Part shown: in pieces, positions 28,248 to 37,634 of the stretch
How positions within the stretch are numbered: position 1 is the stretch's first letter
Layout: the number at the start of each line of letters is the position of its first letter
Assembly (NCBI GenBank): GCA_002377645.1
Contig: DFQF01000027.1
Coordinates: 10,041-74,040, forward strand
From: Nitrospinaceae bacterium UBA3496
Lineage (GTDB): Bacteria > UBA8248
Direction of reading: 5' to 3'
Length of the DNA stretch: 64,000 bases
The notes under the pieces: model-generated
Told to the model about the DNA's origin: nothing
The model's input: the letters and a program-made list of their open reading frames with translations, nothing else
Databases searched by the model: none
Position numbers and translations under genes: made by a program

Positions 28248-29318
28248 TTAACAGACAATTAATTCTTTCGAAATATCAGAAGTTATAATTTCTTTTCCTT
28301 TTTCAGTTACTAAAATCATATCCTCTACTCTTACTCCCCCCCAACCTTGAAGATAGATTCCTGGCTCAATAGTTAAAATCATATTTGGTTGAAGGATAGC
28401 ATCTTGATTCGGTGCAATTCTTGGTGCCTCATGAATAAAAAGCCCTAAACCATGACCAGTACCATGACCAAAGAATTCTCCATATCCTTCTTTTTGAATT
28501 ATTTTCCTTGCAACAGAATCTACTTCTCCACATTTAACACCTGGAGCCACTTTTTCGATAGCAGCTTTTTGGGCACGTAATACAATGTCATAGATTTTTC
28601 TAGATTTTTTGCTTGGCTCTCCACAAGAAAAAACTCTAGTAGTATCCGCGTGATACCCATTTACCACACTACCAAAATCAATTGTTATCAAATTTCCTTT
28701 CTTGATTTTTTTTGTACTTGCTAACCCGTGAGGTAAAGAAGACCTAACTCCTGAGGCAACAATAGTATCAAAAGCATTCCTTTCGGAACCATTTTTCTTC
28801 ATAGACGATTCAAGAAAATTTGAAAGATCTATCTCACTTACACCACTTTTAATTTGAGGGACAAGTTCTGACAATGCTTTTGAATTCACAACAGCAGCTT
28901 CTTTGATAAAAGATATTTCTTTTTTATCTTTAATGATTCTCATCGAATCTACAATTCCAGAACTTGATAGAAACTTAATTTTCCCTAATTTCTTTCTCAT
29001 TAAAGTAAAATTACGAAAATTAAAACTTTCATCTTCAAAAAAAAGACGCCTAAAACCCCGACCTTTCACTTCTCGGACAATCAAGTCTAAATAATTATTA
29101 CCTTCAACAAATCGAAATGACTTATCTACCTGTTTTTCATACTGCGTACGATACCGGAAATCGGAAAAGAAAACTGCAACGTTTTGTCCAATCAAACAAA
29201 ATCCAGTGGAACCAGTAAATCCAGTTAAATATCTAACATTCAATGGATTTGAGATTAGCAATAAATTAATACGTTTAGAAGCAAGAATTTTTCGGATTTG
29301 TTTTAAACGAGATTTCAA
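28248..29318 (-). CDS. Xaa-Pro aminopeptidase/dipeptidase (M24B family)
   Basis: This is a 356-residue creatinase-fold metallopeptidase. The N-terminal domain (residues 1-125, LISNPLNVRYLTGFTGSTG) precedes the pita-bread catalytic domain. The metal ligands are visible: the aspartates in TIDFGSVVNGYHADTTR, the histidine in FGHGTGHGLGLFIHE, and the glutamates in LTIEPGIYL and VRVEDMILVTEKG. It would remove N-terminal residues preceding proline. The start is TTG with AAGGA 7 bases upstream. It sits between aroQ and efp, as in many Gram-positive and deltaproteobacterial genomes. Confidence 0.92.
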   Translation of the reverse strand: MKSRLKQIRKILASKRINLLLISNPLNVRYLTGFTGSTGFCLIGQNVAVFFSDFRYRTQYEKQVDKSFRFVEGNNYLDLIVREVKGRGFRRLFFEDESFNFRNFTLMRKKLGKIKFLSSSGIVDSMRIIKDKKEISFIKEAAVVNSKALSELVPQIKSGVSEIDLSNFLESSMKKNGSERNAFDTIVASGVRSSLPHGLASTKKIKKGNLITIDFGSVVNGYHADTTRVFSCGEPSKKSRKIYDIVLRAQKAAIEKVAPGVKCGEVDSVARKIIQKEGYGEFFGHGTGHGLGLFIHEAPRIAPNQDAILQPNMILTIEPGIYLQGWGGVRVEDMILVTEKGKEIITSDISKELIVC

Positions 29319-29329
29319 TGATTTTCCTT

Positions 29330-29815
29330 CTACAAGAAATTTATTCCCTTCACATGTCGATCAATTGCTGTCCTTAATGCCATTAAATATCCCTCCACTC
29401 CAAATCCAATTATTGTGCCGGAGACTTCAGGGCCAATAATAGAAGAATGTCTAAAGTCTTCTCTGGTTAACACATTCGAAATGTGAACTTCATATACAGG
29501 CAAATCAATAGCTGCAACAGCGTCCCTTAAGGCAACACTTGTATGAGTAAATGCGCCGGGATTAAAAATACATGCACAACAAGAACCAAAAGGCGAAATA
29601 TTAGGAATTAAATCTTTCACCCCTGCAGCTCTATGAAGAGCATCAACAAGTTCACCCTCAATATTTGATTGAAACACATCTAAATCCACTTTTTCGTTTA
29701 AGGCAAAGTCTGCAAGAGATTTCTCAATATTTGATAATGAAATATCTCCATATACTTCTTTTTCACGGGTTCCTAATAAATTTAAATTTGGACCATTTAG
29801 AAGTAAAATTCTCAT
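29330..29815 (-). CDS. aroQ: 3-dehydroquinate dehydratase, type II
   Basis: This enzyme dehydrates 3-dehydroquinate to 3-dehydroshikimate. It has ILLLNGPNLNLLGTRE with the catalytic-loop arginine and a YG following, FQSNIEGELVDALHRA, the substrate loop NPGAFTHTSVALRDA and EVHISNVLTREDFRH. The length of 161 residues is slightly longer than the usual 145-150. The gene follows aroB on the same strand after about 48 bases, so two consecutive shikimate-pathway steps are encoded together. Confidence 0.95.
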   Translation of the reverse strand: MRILLLNGPNLNLLGTREKEVYGDISLSNIEKSLADFALNEKVDLDVFQSNIEGELVDALHRAAGVKDLIPNISPFGSCCACIFNPGAFTHTSVALRDAVAAIDLPVYEVHISNVLTREDFRHSSIIGPEVSGTIIGFGVEGYLMALRTAIDRHVKGINFL

Positions 29816-29863
29816 TTTTCACCCCATTAAAATTTCTAAAAACAGAAGACCTTCCTGCCTAAA

Positions 29864-30955
29864 TTAAACTAGTTTTCCCTCTATCGAAGCAGACCACAAT
29901 TGAGAGTTTAATTCAATTCCACTTTCTACATTCCCAATTTTCTTCAAAATAACGAATTTTGGCTTGCCATCTCTAACTTTTTTGTCATGCAAAACATATC
30001 TCTTGACTTCTCTTAGTGATGGAGCTTTTTGCAATTTTATTGGCAATTTGAAACTCGTGAGTAATTTTTGCAGTCTATTCACATCTTCTTTTTCACAAAA
30101 GCCAGCTGAAAAAGACATTTGTGCGACTGCAGACATTCCAATAGATACTGCCTCTCCATGCAATAATTTCTTTGAGAATCCAAACAAAGATTCTAAAGCA
30201 TGTCCAAGAGTATGTCCAAAATTAAGAATTTGCCTTAGCCCTCTCTCTGTTTCATCTATTTCGACCACATCTCCTTTTATTCTGCAATTTCTAAAAACTA
30301 TTTTTTCTAAAGACCGACTATCTCTATTTAGTATTTTAGATGTATTTTTTTCCAAAAAATCAAAAAAAGATTCATCTCTTATGACCGCGTGTTTTACAAC
30401 CTCTGCAAGGCCATTTCTAAACTCTCTTTGTCTCAAAGAAAACATGGTTTCAAGATCACAAAGAACAACCCTAGGTTGAAAAAAAGAACCTACTAAATTT
30501 TTCCCATAAATGGTATTTATGGCGGTCTTCCCGCCTACTGAACTATCAACTTGCGATAACAATGTAGTAGGAACCTGAACCAATGAAATTCCTCTCAAGA
30601 AGGTGGCTGCTGCAAGACCTGCGAGATCACCTACTACACCCCCACCAAGAGCGATAATACCATCTTCTCTTCCAACTTTCAGTCTAGACAATTTATTAAA
30701 TATTTTGTCTAGTTGTTCAATTGATTTGCTTTTTTCTCCAACAGGAACATTTATGATTTCCGATATCATTCCACCTTTTCTAAGAGCTTCAACACAGTTT
30801 ATTCCATACAACCTTCCTACAGTAGTATCAGAGACAACTAATACTTTTTTGCCTGGGAAAAAAGAACTAGTATATTTACAAATATCCTTTATCAACCCTT
30901 TCGAGACAAGAATCGAATACGATCTATCCCCTAGAGACAGCTTAACCTTCTTCAT
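29864..30955 (-). CDS. aroB: 3-dehydroquinate synthase
   Basis: This NAD- and metal-dependent enzyme converts DAHP to 3-dehydroquinate. The motifs GREDGIIALGGGVVGDLAGLAAATFLRG (NAD and substrate), VPTTLLSQVDSSVGGKTAIN, GLAEVVKHAVI and the metal-binding LNFGHTLGHALE are present. The length is 363 residues. GGGAG precedes the ATG. It heads the aroB-aroQ-peptidase-efp run and is divergent from the lipoprotein gene at 31196, separated by about 240 bases of AT-rich DNA. Confidence 0.95.
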   Translation of the reverse strand: MKKVKLSLGDRSYSILVSKGLIKDICKYTSSFFPGKKVLVVSDTTVGRLYGINCVEALRKGGMISEIINVPVGEKSKSIEQLDKIFNKLSRLKVGREDGIIALGGGVVGDLAGLAAATFLRGISLVQVPTTLLSQVDSSVGGKTAINTIYGKNLVGSFFQPRVVLCDLETMFSLRQREFRNGLAEVVKHAVIRDESFFDFLEKNTSKILNRDSRSLEKIVFRNCRIKGDVVEIDETERGLRQILNFGHTLGHALESLFGFSKKLLHGEAVSIGMSAVAQMSFSAGFCEKEDVNRLQKLLTSFKLPIKLQKAPSLREVKRYVLHDKKVRDGKPKFVILKKIGNVESGIELNSQLWSASIEGKLV

Positions 30956-31127
30956 TCAAACTCCCGCAAACATTGAGTAAATTAATGAACATATCTTACA
31001 GACAGTGTTTAAACTTAAAGAAAATTGCTAACAATTCTATATGCTTATGTTCCTTCATAACTATACACTTATTACAAAAACTTGAAAATCTAAATGCAAA
31101 TTCAACAAAACCGAAAATTCTAACTTC

Positions 31128-31156
31128 TTGACATTCGAAAATATAAATTTTATCTT
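31128..31156 (+). promoter_or_regulatory. Sigma70-type promoter for the LpoA/LppC-like gene
   Basis: TTGACA (31128-31133), a 17-base spacer and TATCTT (31151-31156) lie about 40 bases upstream of the ATG at 31196, in the AT-rich gap between aroB and that gene. The -35 is a perfect consensus and the -10 matches at four of six positions. Confidence 0.6.
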
Positions 31157-31195
31157 CACTTAGAAAATACACAAAATCTATCGAAAACTGTCGGA

Positions 31196-33163
31196 ATGAA
31201 AAATAAAAAAAATAAGCTATTCCTAGACATAATTTTATATTCCATGATTTCTTTCATTCTTTTCTCATGCTCACAGAGTCTAGATTTTATAGTAAAAAAA
31301 GAGAAGAAAACACCACACAAGGTTTTATCTTTTCTAGATGAAGAATTTAAAGAAAGTACTTCTTGGTCAGATGAAAGCAAATTAAACTCTTTGAGAAAAA
31401 ACAAGATTTCTCCTGAAACATCAATCAAAATAAAACAGAAAAACAGAGAAGATATCATTCTTTTAAATAAAGCGAAGGTTTCTTTTGAAAAAAAAGACTT
31501 CAAGAATTCAATAAAAAATCTTCAAACCCTTGAAAAAAAGTTTCCAAATTCTAAAGTCTTAAACGAAAGCAGACTAAGGCTTGCTCTTGCCTATTTTAAA
31601 ATTGGCAAAAAAAGAAAAGCTTATAATAAATTAGAAGAAAATATCAAAAAAGAACAAGTCCCTGCTGAAAAGGCAATTTCACTTTCATTTCTAGGAAGAA
31701 TCTACGAATCAGAAAAAAATTTGTATAAATCTCTTACATACTATGCGAAGGCTTTTTCGAATTCGCAGGATACCGAAGATAGAAACTTGTTATCTTCAAA
31801 AATAGTAAACCTTTCAGAAAAAATTAATCCTCCACATAAACTTGTTACTCTCGTAAATATTTTCAGAAAAGAGAATGCAGGACCTTACTTTAGAATTGCA
31901 CTCATCAGAAAATCTATTCGTGAAAAAAAATTAAAAACCGCTCTAGCAAGCGCAAGAATTTTCATAGAAGAATATCCTGAACATAAATATTTTAATGAAA
32001 TTTCAGACTTAGAAGAGAAGATTAAAAAAAATCTTTCTAACAAATTACTTAAAATAGGAGTTTTATTACCTTTATCAGGAAAAAATGGAAAAGAAGGAGA
32101 AAAAGTTTATCGTGGAATCCAAATAGCTCTTAGTCATCTACTAGAAAAACGTCCGGACCTCCAAGTAGAATTATCAGTACAGAATATCAAGAGTTCAAAA
32201 AGAGAATCTAATCTTTCTCAAAAATCTACTTATAAATTTTTCAAAAATTTAAATGCTATAGCGCTAATAGGGCCGCTATTTAGTCCTGCTGCAAAGAATA
32301 TTTCTAGAATTTCTGAAGAAAAAAAAATCCCGCTTATCATTCCTTACGCCCCAAACTTTAAAATGGACAATGAGAAAAAATGGGTTTTCAGGAACACTCT
32401 AGATAACGAAATGCAAAATAGAGCGATTTTTAATTTCGCTATAAATCGTTTGAAACTTAGGCGCTTTGCACTAGTACACGAAAGAAATGAACATGAGTCT
32501 CTAATGAAAGAAAAATATAAAAAAACTATTTCTGAACTCGGTGGATTTTTTACAAAAATTGTTTCATTCCCTATGAATGCTAATGACTTCCAATCACAGA
32601 TGTCCTCTCTTGGAGGATTAAGTGATTCCCAACTAAAAACTAAATACCCTCGTCTTAGCAGGAAAAGGGATTTCAAAGTACCCCTTAACTTCGAAAGTAT
32701 TTTAATTTCTGCGAAAGCTGAAAAAATTATGTTAATAGTTCCCGAATTACCATTTTATAATATTAAGGGAGTTCTCCTTATAGGAAATAGAAATTGGAAC
32801 AACCCAATTATTGCCAAACATGCAGGAAGCTATATTAAAAATGCTTTTTTTGTGGACGGCTTCTTCCATTCTTCCCGGAAGAAAATCGTCAAAAAATTTG
32901 TTGCAGACTACGAGAAATTGCACAATAAAAAGCCTGGATTATTAGAGGCCTTAGGATACGATTCTGCTAAACTCATATTCTCTGCTATAGAAAAAGGAAA
33001 TAGACAAAGAGAAGATATCCGAAAGTACTTACTCAATTTAAAACAATTTCAGGGAGTCACAGGGAGAATAAAAGGAATAAAAAATAATGACTTTATAAGG
33101 GAATTATATCTTTTAAGATTCAAGAAGGGAGTAATTAAAGAAGTAGATATGATTTCACCCTAA
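31196..33163 (+). CDS. LpoA/LppC-like lipoprotein (periplasmic ligand-binding fold with N-terminal TPRs)
   Basis: The protein has 655 residues. A signal sequence ends ILFSCSQ, with Cys25 the predicted lipidated residue. Residues about 80-280 show TPR-like repeats (FEKKDFKNSIKNLQTLEKKFPNS, GRIYESEKNLYKSLTYYAKA). From about 285 a type I periplasmic-binding fold begins (LKIGVLLPLSGKNG, ALIGPLFSPAAKNISRIS). This architecture matches LppC/LpoA, the outer-membrane lipoprotein that activates penicillin-binding protein PBP1A in Gammaproteobacteria. Whether it does so here is inference. It stands alone, convergent with an SDR gene. Confidence 0.78.
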   Translation: MKNKKNKLFLDIILYSMISFILFSCSQSLDFIVKKEKKTPHKVLSFLDEEFKESTSWSDESKLNSLRKNKISPETSIKIKQKNREDIILLNKAKVSFEKKDFKNSIKNLQTLEKKFPNSKVLNESRLRLALAYFKIGKKRKAYNKLEENIKKEQVPAEKAISLSFLGRIYESEKNLYKSLTYYAKAFSNSQDTEDRNLLSSKIVNLSEKINPPHKLVTLVNIFRKENAGPYFRIALIRKSIREKKLKTALASARIFIEEYPEHKYFNEISDLEEKIKKNLSNKLLKIGVLLPLSGKNGKEGEKVYRGIQIALSHLLEKRPDLQVELSVQNIKSSKRESNLSQKSTYKFFKNLNAIALIGPLFSPAAKNISRISEEKKIPLIIPYAPNFKMDNEKKWVFRNTLDNEMQNRAIFNFAINRLKLRRFALVHERNEHESLMKEKYKKTISELGGFFTKIVSFPMNANDFQSQMSSLGGLSDSQLKTKYPRLSRKRDFKVPLNFESILISAKAEKIMLIVPELPFYNIKGVLLIGNRNWNNPIIAKHAGSYIKNAFFVDGFFHSSRKKIVKKFVADYEKLHNKKPGLLEALGYDSAKLIFSAIEKGNRQREDIRKYLLNLKQFQGVTGRIKGIKNNDFIRELYLLRFKKGVIKEVDMISP

Positions 33164-33191
33164 AACAAGTAAAACGCAGAAAAAATATAGT

Positions 33192-33953
33192 CTAAACTTG
33201 GACAGCTCCACACGATATAGTATACGCTTGCCCTGTAATTCCTGAAGCTGAATCACTGGCTAAATAAACTGACATACTTGCAATTTCTCCAGGGTCAAGA
33301 AATCTTTTCATAGGAATATCTTTCTTGAGTTCATTTTCTATGTCAATAGAATCAGATCTAACAAAAAATTCCTTACTATCAGCCATCATTTTTGTTTCAA
33401 CAAATCCAGGACAAATAGCATTAACCGTAATGTTATACTCAGCTACTTCTAATGCAATTGACCTAACAAAACCAATAGCACCGTGTTTAGCTGCGTGGTA
33501 AGCGCTTCTGTATGCGCCACCTAATTTTCCTGAAACTGAACTAATAACTATGACTCTACCCGTTTTTCTTTCTATCATGCCTTTAATTATATTTCTTGTT
33601 GTGTAAAAAACGCTATTTAAATTTGTATCAATAATTTTTTTCCATAAACTATCATCTGTATGAATCAATTCATTTTTAAGTAGCATACCTGCATTTGCCA
33701 CAAAAATATCAATTTTCCCCATTTCCTTTTCAATTTCAGCAAAAATCCTATCTACTTCTTGAGAAGATGTCACATCACAGACTTTAGCAATCGCACTTAC
33801 TCCATAACTAACGATCTCATCAGAAACTAATTCAATTTCAGATTTTGTCCTTGCAACTAGAGCTACATCGAATCCCTTTTCAGCAAATGAAAGTGCAATT
33901 GCACGCCCAATACCTCTTCCACCTCCAGTAACTAAAACTTTTTTATTTTCCAT
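33192..33953 (-). CDS. Short-chain dehydrogenase/reductase
   Basis: This is a 253-residue classical SDR. The NAD(P) loop is VTGGGRGIGRAIA, NAG is present in FVANAGML, the catalytic serine lies in VISSVSG, and the YxxxK pair is in AYHAAKHGAIGF. The C-terminal GITGQAYTISCGAVQV is usual except for the cysteine in place of the common DGG. The fold resembles FabG and 3-hydroxybutyrate dehydrogenases; the substrate cannot be told. It follows the Dus gene by about 24 bases and may be co-transcribed. Confidence 0.88.
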   Translation of the reverse strand: MENKKVLVTGGGRGIGRAIALSFAEKGFDVALVARTKSEIELVSDEIVSYGVSAIAKVCDVTSSQEVDRIFAEIEKEMGKIDIFVANAGMLLKNELIHTDDSLWKKIIDTNLNSVFYTTRNIIKGMIERKTGRVIVISSVSGKLGGAYRSAYHAAKHGAIGFVRSIALEVAEYNITVNAICPGFVETKMMADSKEFFVRSDSIDIENELKKDIPMKRFLDPGEIASMSVYLASDSASGITGQAYTISCGAVQV

Positions 33954-33976
33954 TTACAATCTTCCAAAAGTATAAA

Positions 33977-35035
33977 CTAATTACATAAAAAAGGTTTAAA
34001 GAAAGACTCTGTTAAATTTATGACAGACTCAAAAGAACTTTGTTCCATCAATTTCCTTCGAAAAAAAGACCCCCCCTCCATACCTTTTGTATATGCAGGA
34101 ATATGTTTTCTGGAATGAAGAATAGCAAGCTTCTCCCCGAGATGTTTTTTCATTCTGTGAAGATGCAAGAACAAGACATTCTTTCTTTCAGACGAAGAAG
34201 GAGGCGAAGGCAAGATTCCTGTTCTACTCCAACTAAGAAGTCTTGAAAAAATCCATGGATTTCCAATTGCACCTCTCCCGATCATCAAAGCATCTACCTT
34301 TGTTCTCCTCAACATTTCGATAGCATCATTTGGTGAGCGAATATCACCATTTCCAAAAACCGGGATCTTTACAGAACTCTTTATTCTTTCAATAGTGTCC
34401 AGATCAACTAGTCCCGTGAAAAAATCATTCTTTGTACGTCCATGTACAGTAATAAAAGAAGCACCAGAATCTTCAACAATCTTAGCAAACTCCTCCGCAC
34501 CAGTAGCACCAATAGTATCCCATCCAGTCCTCATTTTTACAGACACGGGCTTTCTAACTTTTCTAACCATTGAAGAAACTATTCTACCTGCAAGAGTTGG
34601 ATCCTTTAATAAGGAAGAACCTGATTTGCTTTTTGTTATTTTCTTTACAGGACAACCACAATTAATATCTATTACATCGGCACCAAAATCTTCAACTATA
34701 GTAGCAGCTTCCGCCATTTTACATGGATCTGAACCAAATAATTGAATGGATACAGGTTTTTCCTTTAAGTCATTTTTCATTATTTTAAATGCTCTTTCAT
34801 TTCTTCTAATTAATGATTCACAACTAACCATTTCCGTAGCAACCATACCTGCTCCGTATTCAGAAACTAACGAACGGAATGGAAGATTCGTATATCCTGC
34901 CATAGGAGCCATGAGTAACCTATTTTTCAAGAAAAGATTTTTTATTTTCAATGAATTTGAAAGAATCCTACGCTCATTAGGCACATGCAAAATTTTTTCT
35001 TCCAAAATCCTTGGTCCTGCCTCATCCGGCTTCAT
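33977..35035 (-). CDS. tRNA-dihydrouridine synthase (DusB-like)
   Basis: This FMN enzyme reduces uridines in tRNA. Residues about 27-50 carry LKIKNLFLKNRLLMAPMAGYTNLPFR. The catalytic cysteine lies in DINCGCPVKKITKSKSGSSLL; VHGRTK, FGNGDI and MIGRGAIGNPWIF follow in order. The protein has 352 residues including an N-terminal extension of roughly 25 residues before the family start. AAGGA precedes the ATG at 35035. It lies downstream of tsaD by about 20 bases. Confidence 0.92.
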   Translation of the reverse strand: MKPDEAGPRILEEKILHVPNERRILSNSLKIKNLFLKNRLLMAPMAGYTNLPFRSLVSEYGAGMVATEMVSCESLIRRNERAFKIMKNDLKEKPVSIQLFGSDPCKMAEAATIVEDFGADVIDINCGCPVKKITKSKSGSSLLKDPTLAGRIVSSMVRKVRKPVSVKMRTGWDTIGATGAEEFAKIVEDSGASFITVHGRTKNDFFTGLVDLDTIERIKSSVKIPVFGNGDIRSPNDAIEMLRRTKVDALMIGRGAIGNPWIFSRLLSWSRTGILPSPPSSSERKNVLFLHLHRMKKHLGEKLAILHSRKHIPAYTKGMEGGSFFRRKLMEQSSFESVINLTESFFKPFLCN

Positions 35036-35055
35036 TCTATTTCCTTATAAAAAAT

Positions 35056-36177
35056 TCAAATTTGCCACCTCGGATCTACATCCATAGTACTAAATTCTAG
35101 AAAATTTTCCTGCTTTTCTCTTAAAAATTTATAACCACCTGCACATGCTATCATTGCAGCATTATCCATACACAATCGTATAGATGGGAAAAAAACTGAA
35201 ATCCCATGCCGACTTTCCATATCTTGAAATTTTTCGCGAAGAAGACTATTCGCAGCAACACCTCCACAAATAGTTATAGTTTTGAGATTTTCTCGTTCAA
35301 GAATCATCTTTGATTTCGTTACTAACACATCGATTGCAGCCTCTTGAAAAGAAGCAGCAATCTCTCTTGAAATTTCGTCTGGGATTTCAACTTTACGCTC
35401 CCAGGGGGGTATTTTACTCGTGTAATCATACAACCCTAATTCTTTTAAATGACTCAGAACTGCCGTTTTTAAACCACTAAAACTAAGACTATAAAACCTG
35501 TCCTTTAAATAAGGACGAGGAAATACAATGGTTGTATTCTGTTTTTTTTCTATAAATTCCCTATACAATCTATCTATTACAGGACCACCTGGATATCCAA
35601 TACCCATTGCAACACTTATTTTATCAAAAACTTCTCCTATAGAGTCATCCAAAGTCCCGCCAAGATGGAAAATTCTTCCTTCTTCTTCTACTTTATAAAA
35701 ATCAGAGTGCCCTCCAGAAACGATCAAAGAAAGATGTGGAAATGGAGGAAAATCTGATTTTTGATTAGATTGAAATGTATCATTTTTTTCTTTTGGTTCT
35801 AGAAAAAGAGAACAAATATGACCTTCTAAATGATTAACTCCCACTAAAGGCAACCCTTTGCTCCAAGCAATTGCTTTCGCGATTGAAACACCAACTAAAA
35901 GAGAAACTGACAACCCTGGACCTCGCGTAACCGCAACTAAATCGATATTATCAAGCAAAACATTTGCCTGATTAAGAGATTCAAGTATAACAGGTTGAAT
36001 AACTTCTACATGTGCCCGTGATGCCAAATCAGGAACAACACCACCATAACGCGAATGAAGTTTACTTTGAGAATTAATTACATTAGAAAGGATCTCAGGA
36101 GCAGATTTTTCTTCACCGAAATGAACAACAGATGAAGCAGTTTCATCACAACTTGTTTCGATACCTAAAACTATCAA
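35056..36177 (-). CDS. tsaD: tRNA N6-adenosine threonylcarbamoyltransferase TsaD
   Basis: TsaD transfers threonylcarbamoyl to A37 of ANN-decoding tRNAs, working with TsaB and TsaE. The N-terminal ASKHA phosphate motif is VLGIETSCDETASSVVHFG, the metal site is VNHLEGHICSLF, SLIVSGGHSDFY binds nucleotide, and TICGGVAANSLLRE and MDNAAMIACAG complete the set. The length is 373 residues. The start is TTG with AAAGG 6 bases upstream. It lies between a CtpA-type protease gene and the Dus gene. Confidence 0.95.
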   Translation of the reverse strand: MIVLGIETSCDETASSVVHFGEEKSAPEILSNVINSQSKLHSRYGGVVPDLASRAHVEVIQPVILESLNQANVLLDNIDLVAVTRGPGLSVSLLVGVSIAKAIAWSKGLPLVGVNHLEGHICSLFLEPKEKNDTFQSNQKSDFPPFPHLSLIVSGGHSDFYKVEEEGRIFHLGGTLDDSIGEVFDKISVAMGIGYPGGPVIDRLYREFIEKKQNTTIVFPRPYLKDRFYSLSFSGLKTAVLSHLKELGLYDYTSKIPPWERKVEIPDEISREIAASFQEAAIDVLVTKSKMILERENLKTITICGGVAANSLLREKFQDMESRHGISVFFPSIRLCMDNAAMIACAGGYKFLREKQENFLEFSTMDVDPRWQI

Positions 36178-36214
36178 AAAATACCTTTCAAAAACTCAAA
36201 AAGGATAAAGTCTT

Positions 36215-37507
36215 CTACTTTTGATTTTTCTTCTTAATAAAAATTACTGCTCTTTCTAACAAATAATCCTTCACCCCATTTTTATTTTTGGAAGTAATGT
36301 CGGGGGTTCTATCGATTTTTTCTTTGATATTTTTTTTGTTTTTATTTTCCATATTTCTAAGGTGTCTAGGAAGATCCTCTTCTCTAACGACAGATTTATT
36401 CCTGTTTGATGGATCAACAACTCTAATATCCGGTTCAATTCCAATTCCTTGAATCATCCTGTCTTTAGGTGTGTAATACAATGAAGTTGTCAAACGAAGA
36501 CCTGATCCATCTAATAATGGCATAACGGTTTGAACGGAGCCTTTTCCGAATGTTTTCTCACCAAGAATAGTTGCTCTTTCCCAATCCTGTAATGCCCCTG
36601 CGACAATTTCAGAAGCACTTGCGCTTCCTGCATTCACAATAACAACGATCGGGATTCCTTTAATACCATCACTTTCTTTAGAGATAAATTTTCTATTTTG
36701 ATCTATCACACGACCTTTAGTATAAACAATCAACTTTCCTGCGGGCAAAAAAAGTTCAGATACTGCAACAGCTTGAGTCAACAAACCACCTGGATTATTT
36801 CTCAAGTCAAGAATCAAACCATTTTTTTTAAAATCTTGCATTTTATTTAGACCTAATCGAACTTCCTTAGCAGTTCTAGATTGGAAGTTTCGAATACGTA
36901 TATAAGGAATCTTTCCCTCTATGAGCCTACTTTTAACACTTTTAATTTCAATTATTTCTCGAGTTATCAAGAGATCAAACATTTTCTTACTGCTTCTTCT
37001 ATATATTGTAATTTTAACTTCGGAACCAGGTCTGCCCCTCAATTTCTTAACTGCTTCATAAATAGTAATACCTTTGGTACTTTTTCCATTAATTTTGACA
37101 ATCTGGTCTTTTGCGATTACTCCTGCTCTATATGCGGGAGTCCCTTCAATAGGAGAGACTATTGTTAATACAGATTTCCTAAGTGTAATTGTAATCCCGA
37201 GACCACCGAACTGACCAGAAGTTTCAACTTGCATCTGCTTAAACATTTCGGGAGTCATATATCCAGAATGAGGATCTAGTGAACGTAACATACCGCCAAT
37301 TGCACCACGAATAACTTTCTTGGGTTCAATTTTTTTTACATAATTTTGTTCTATTAAGCTCAAGACTTCTGTAAAAGTGGAAAGATCCTTATATGAACTA
37401 TTATTCCTCGCAAAAGATTTCTTACCTACTAAAACATCAAAGTTAGAAACACTGTAAAAAACCAGAACAAAAAGAATTAAACTAACGAAAAAATATTTCT
37501 TCTTCAT
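36215..37507 (-). CDS. C-terminal processing protease (S41, CtpA/Prc type)
   Basis: This is a 430-residue periplasmic serine protease. It has an N-terminal hydrophobic export signal (residues about 5-22), the S41 N-terminal segment with SLDPHSGYMTPE, and a PDZ domain at about 85-170 (GIEGTPAYRAGVIAKDQIVKING-like). In the catalytic core the nucleophile serine lies in NAGSASASEIVAGALQD and the lysine in GEKTFGKGSVQTV. The C-terminal 60 residues are highly charged. GAGG precedes the ATG. Such proteases trim envelope proteins and peptidoglycan hydrolases. Substrate unknown. Confidence 0.92.
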   Translation of the reverse strand: MKKKYFFVSLILFVLVFYSVSNFDVLVGKKSFARNNSSYKDLSTFTEVLSLIEQNYVKKIEPKKVIRGAIGGMLRSLDPHSGYMTPEMFKQMQVETSGQFGGLGITITLRKSVLTIVSPIEGTPAYRAGVIAKDQIVKINGKSTKGITIYEAVKKLRGRPGSEVKITIYRRSSKKMFDLLITREIIEIKSVKSRLIEGKIPYIRIRNFQSRTAKEVRLGLNKMQDFKKNGLILDLRNNPGGLLTQAVAVSELFLPAGKLIVYTKGRVIDQNRKFISKESDGIKGIPIVVIVNAGSASASEIVAGALQDWERATILGEKTFGKGSVQTVMPLLDGSGLRLTTSLYYTPKDRMIQGIGIEPDIRVVDPSNRNKSVVREEDLPRHLRNMENKNKKNIKEKIDRTPDITSKNKNGVKDYLLERAVIFIKKKNQK

Positions 37508-37609
37508 TTATAACCTCTTCTGCATACTCGCAAGGGAAAATACGCCCGTTAATATTAAATATAACCTTATGGGAATTTCTAAAGAAAGGAAACTTCAAAA
37601 ATACTAAGT

Positions 37610-37634
37610 AAAAAAAATTAAATCATAATTTTTT
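37610..37634 (-). terminator. AT-only hairpin with T-tract at the tkt stop
   Basis: On the minus strand the arm AAAAAATTA (37634-37626), the loop TGATT and the complement TAATTTTTT (37620-37612) run into two further T residues. The tkt stop codon TAA forms the first triplet of the 3' arm. The stem is all A/T and therefore weak; it may be chance in such AT-rich DNA. Confidence 0.4.

Noticed and set aside
29964-30479. Plus-strand open frame of 171 codons
   Set aside because: Antisense to aroB, Ser/Leu/Phe-rich, no start signal; a by-product of sense codon use.
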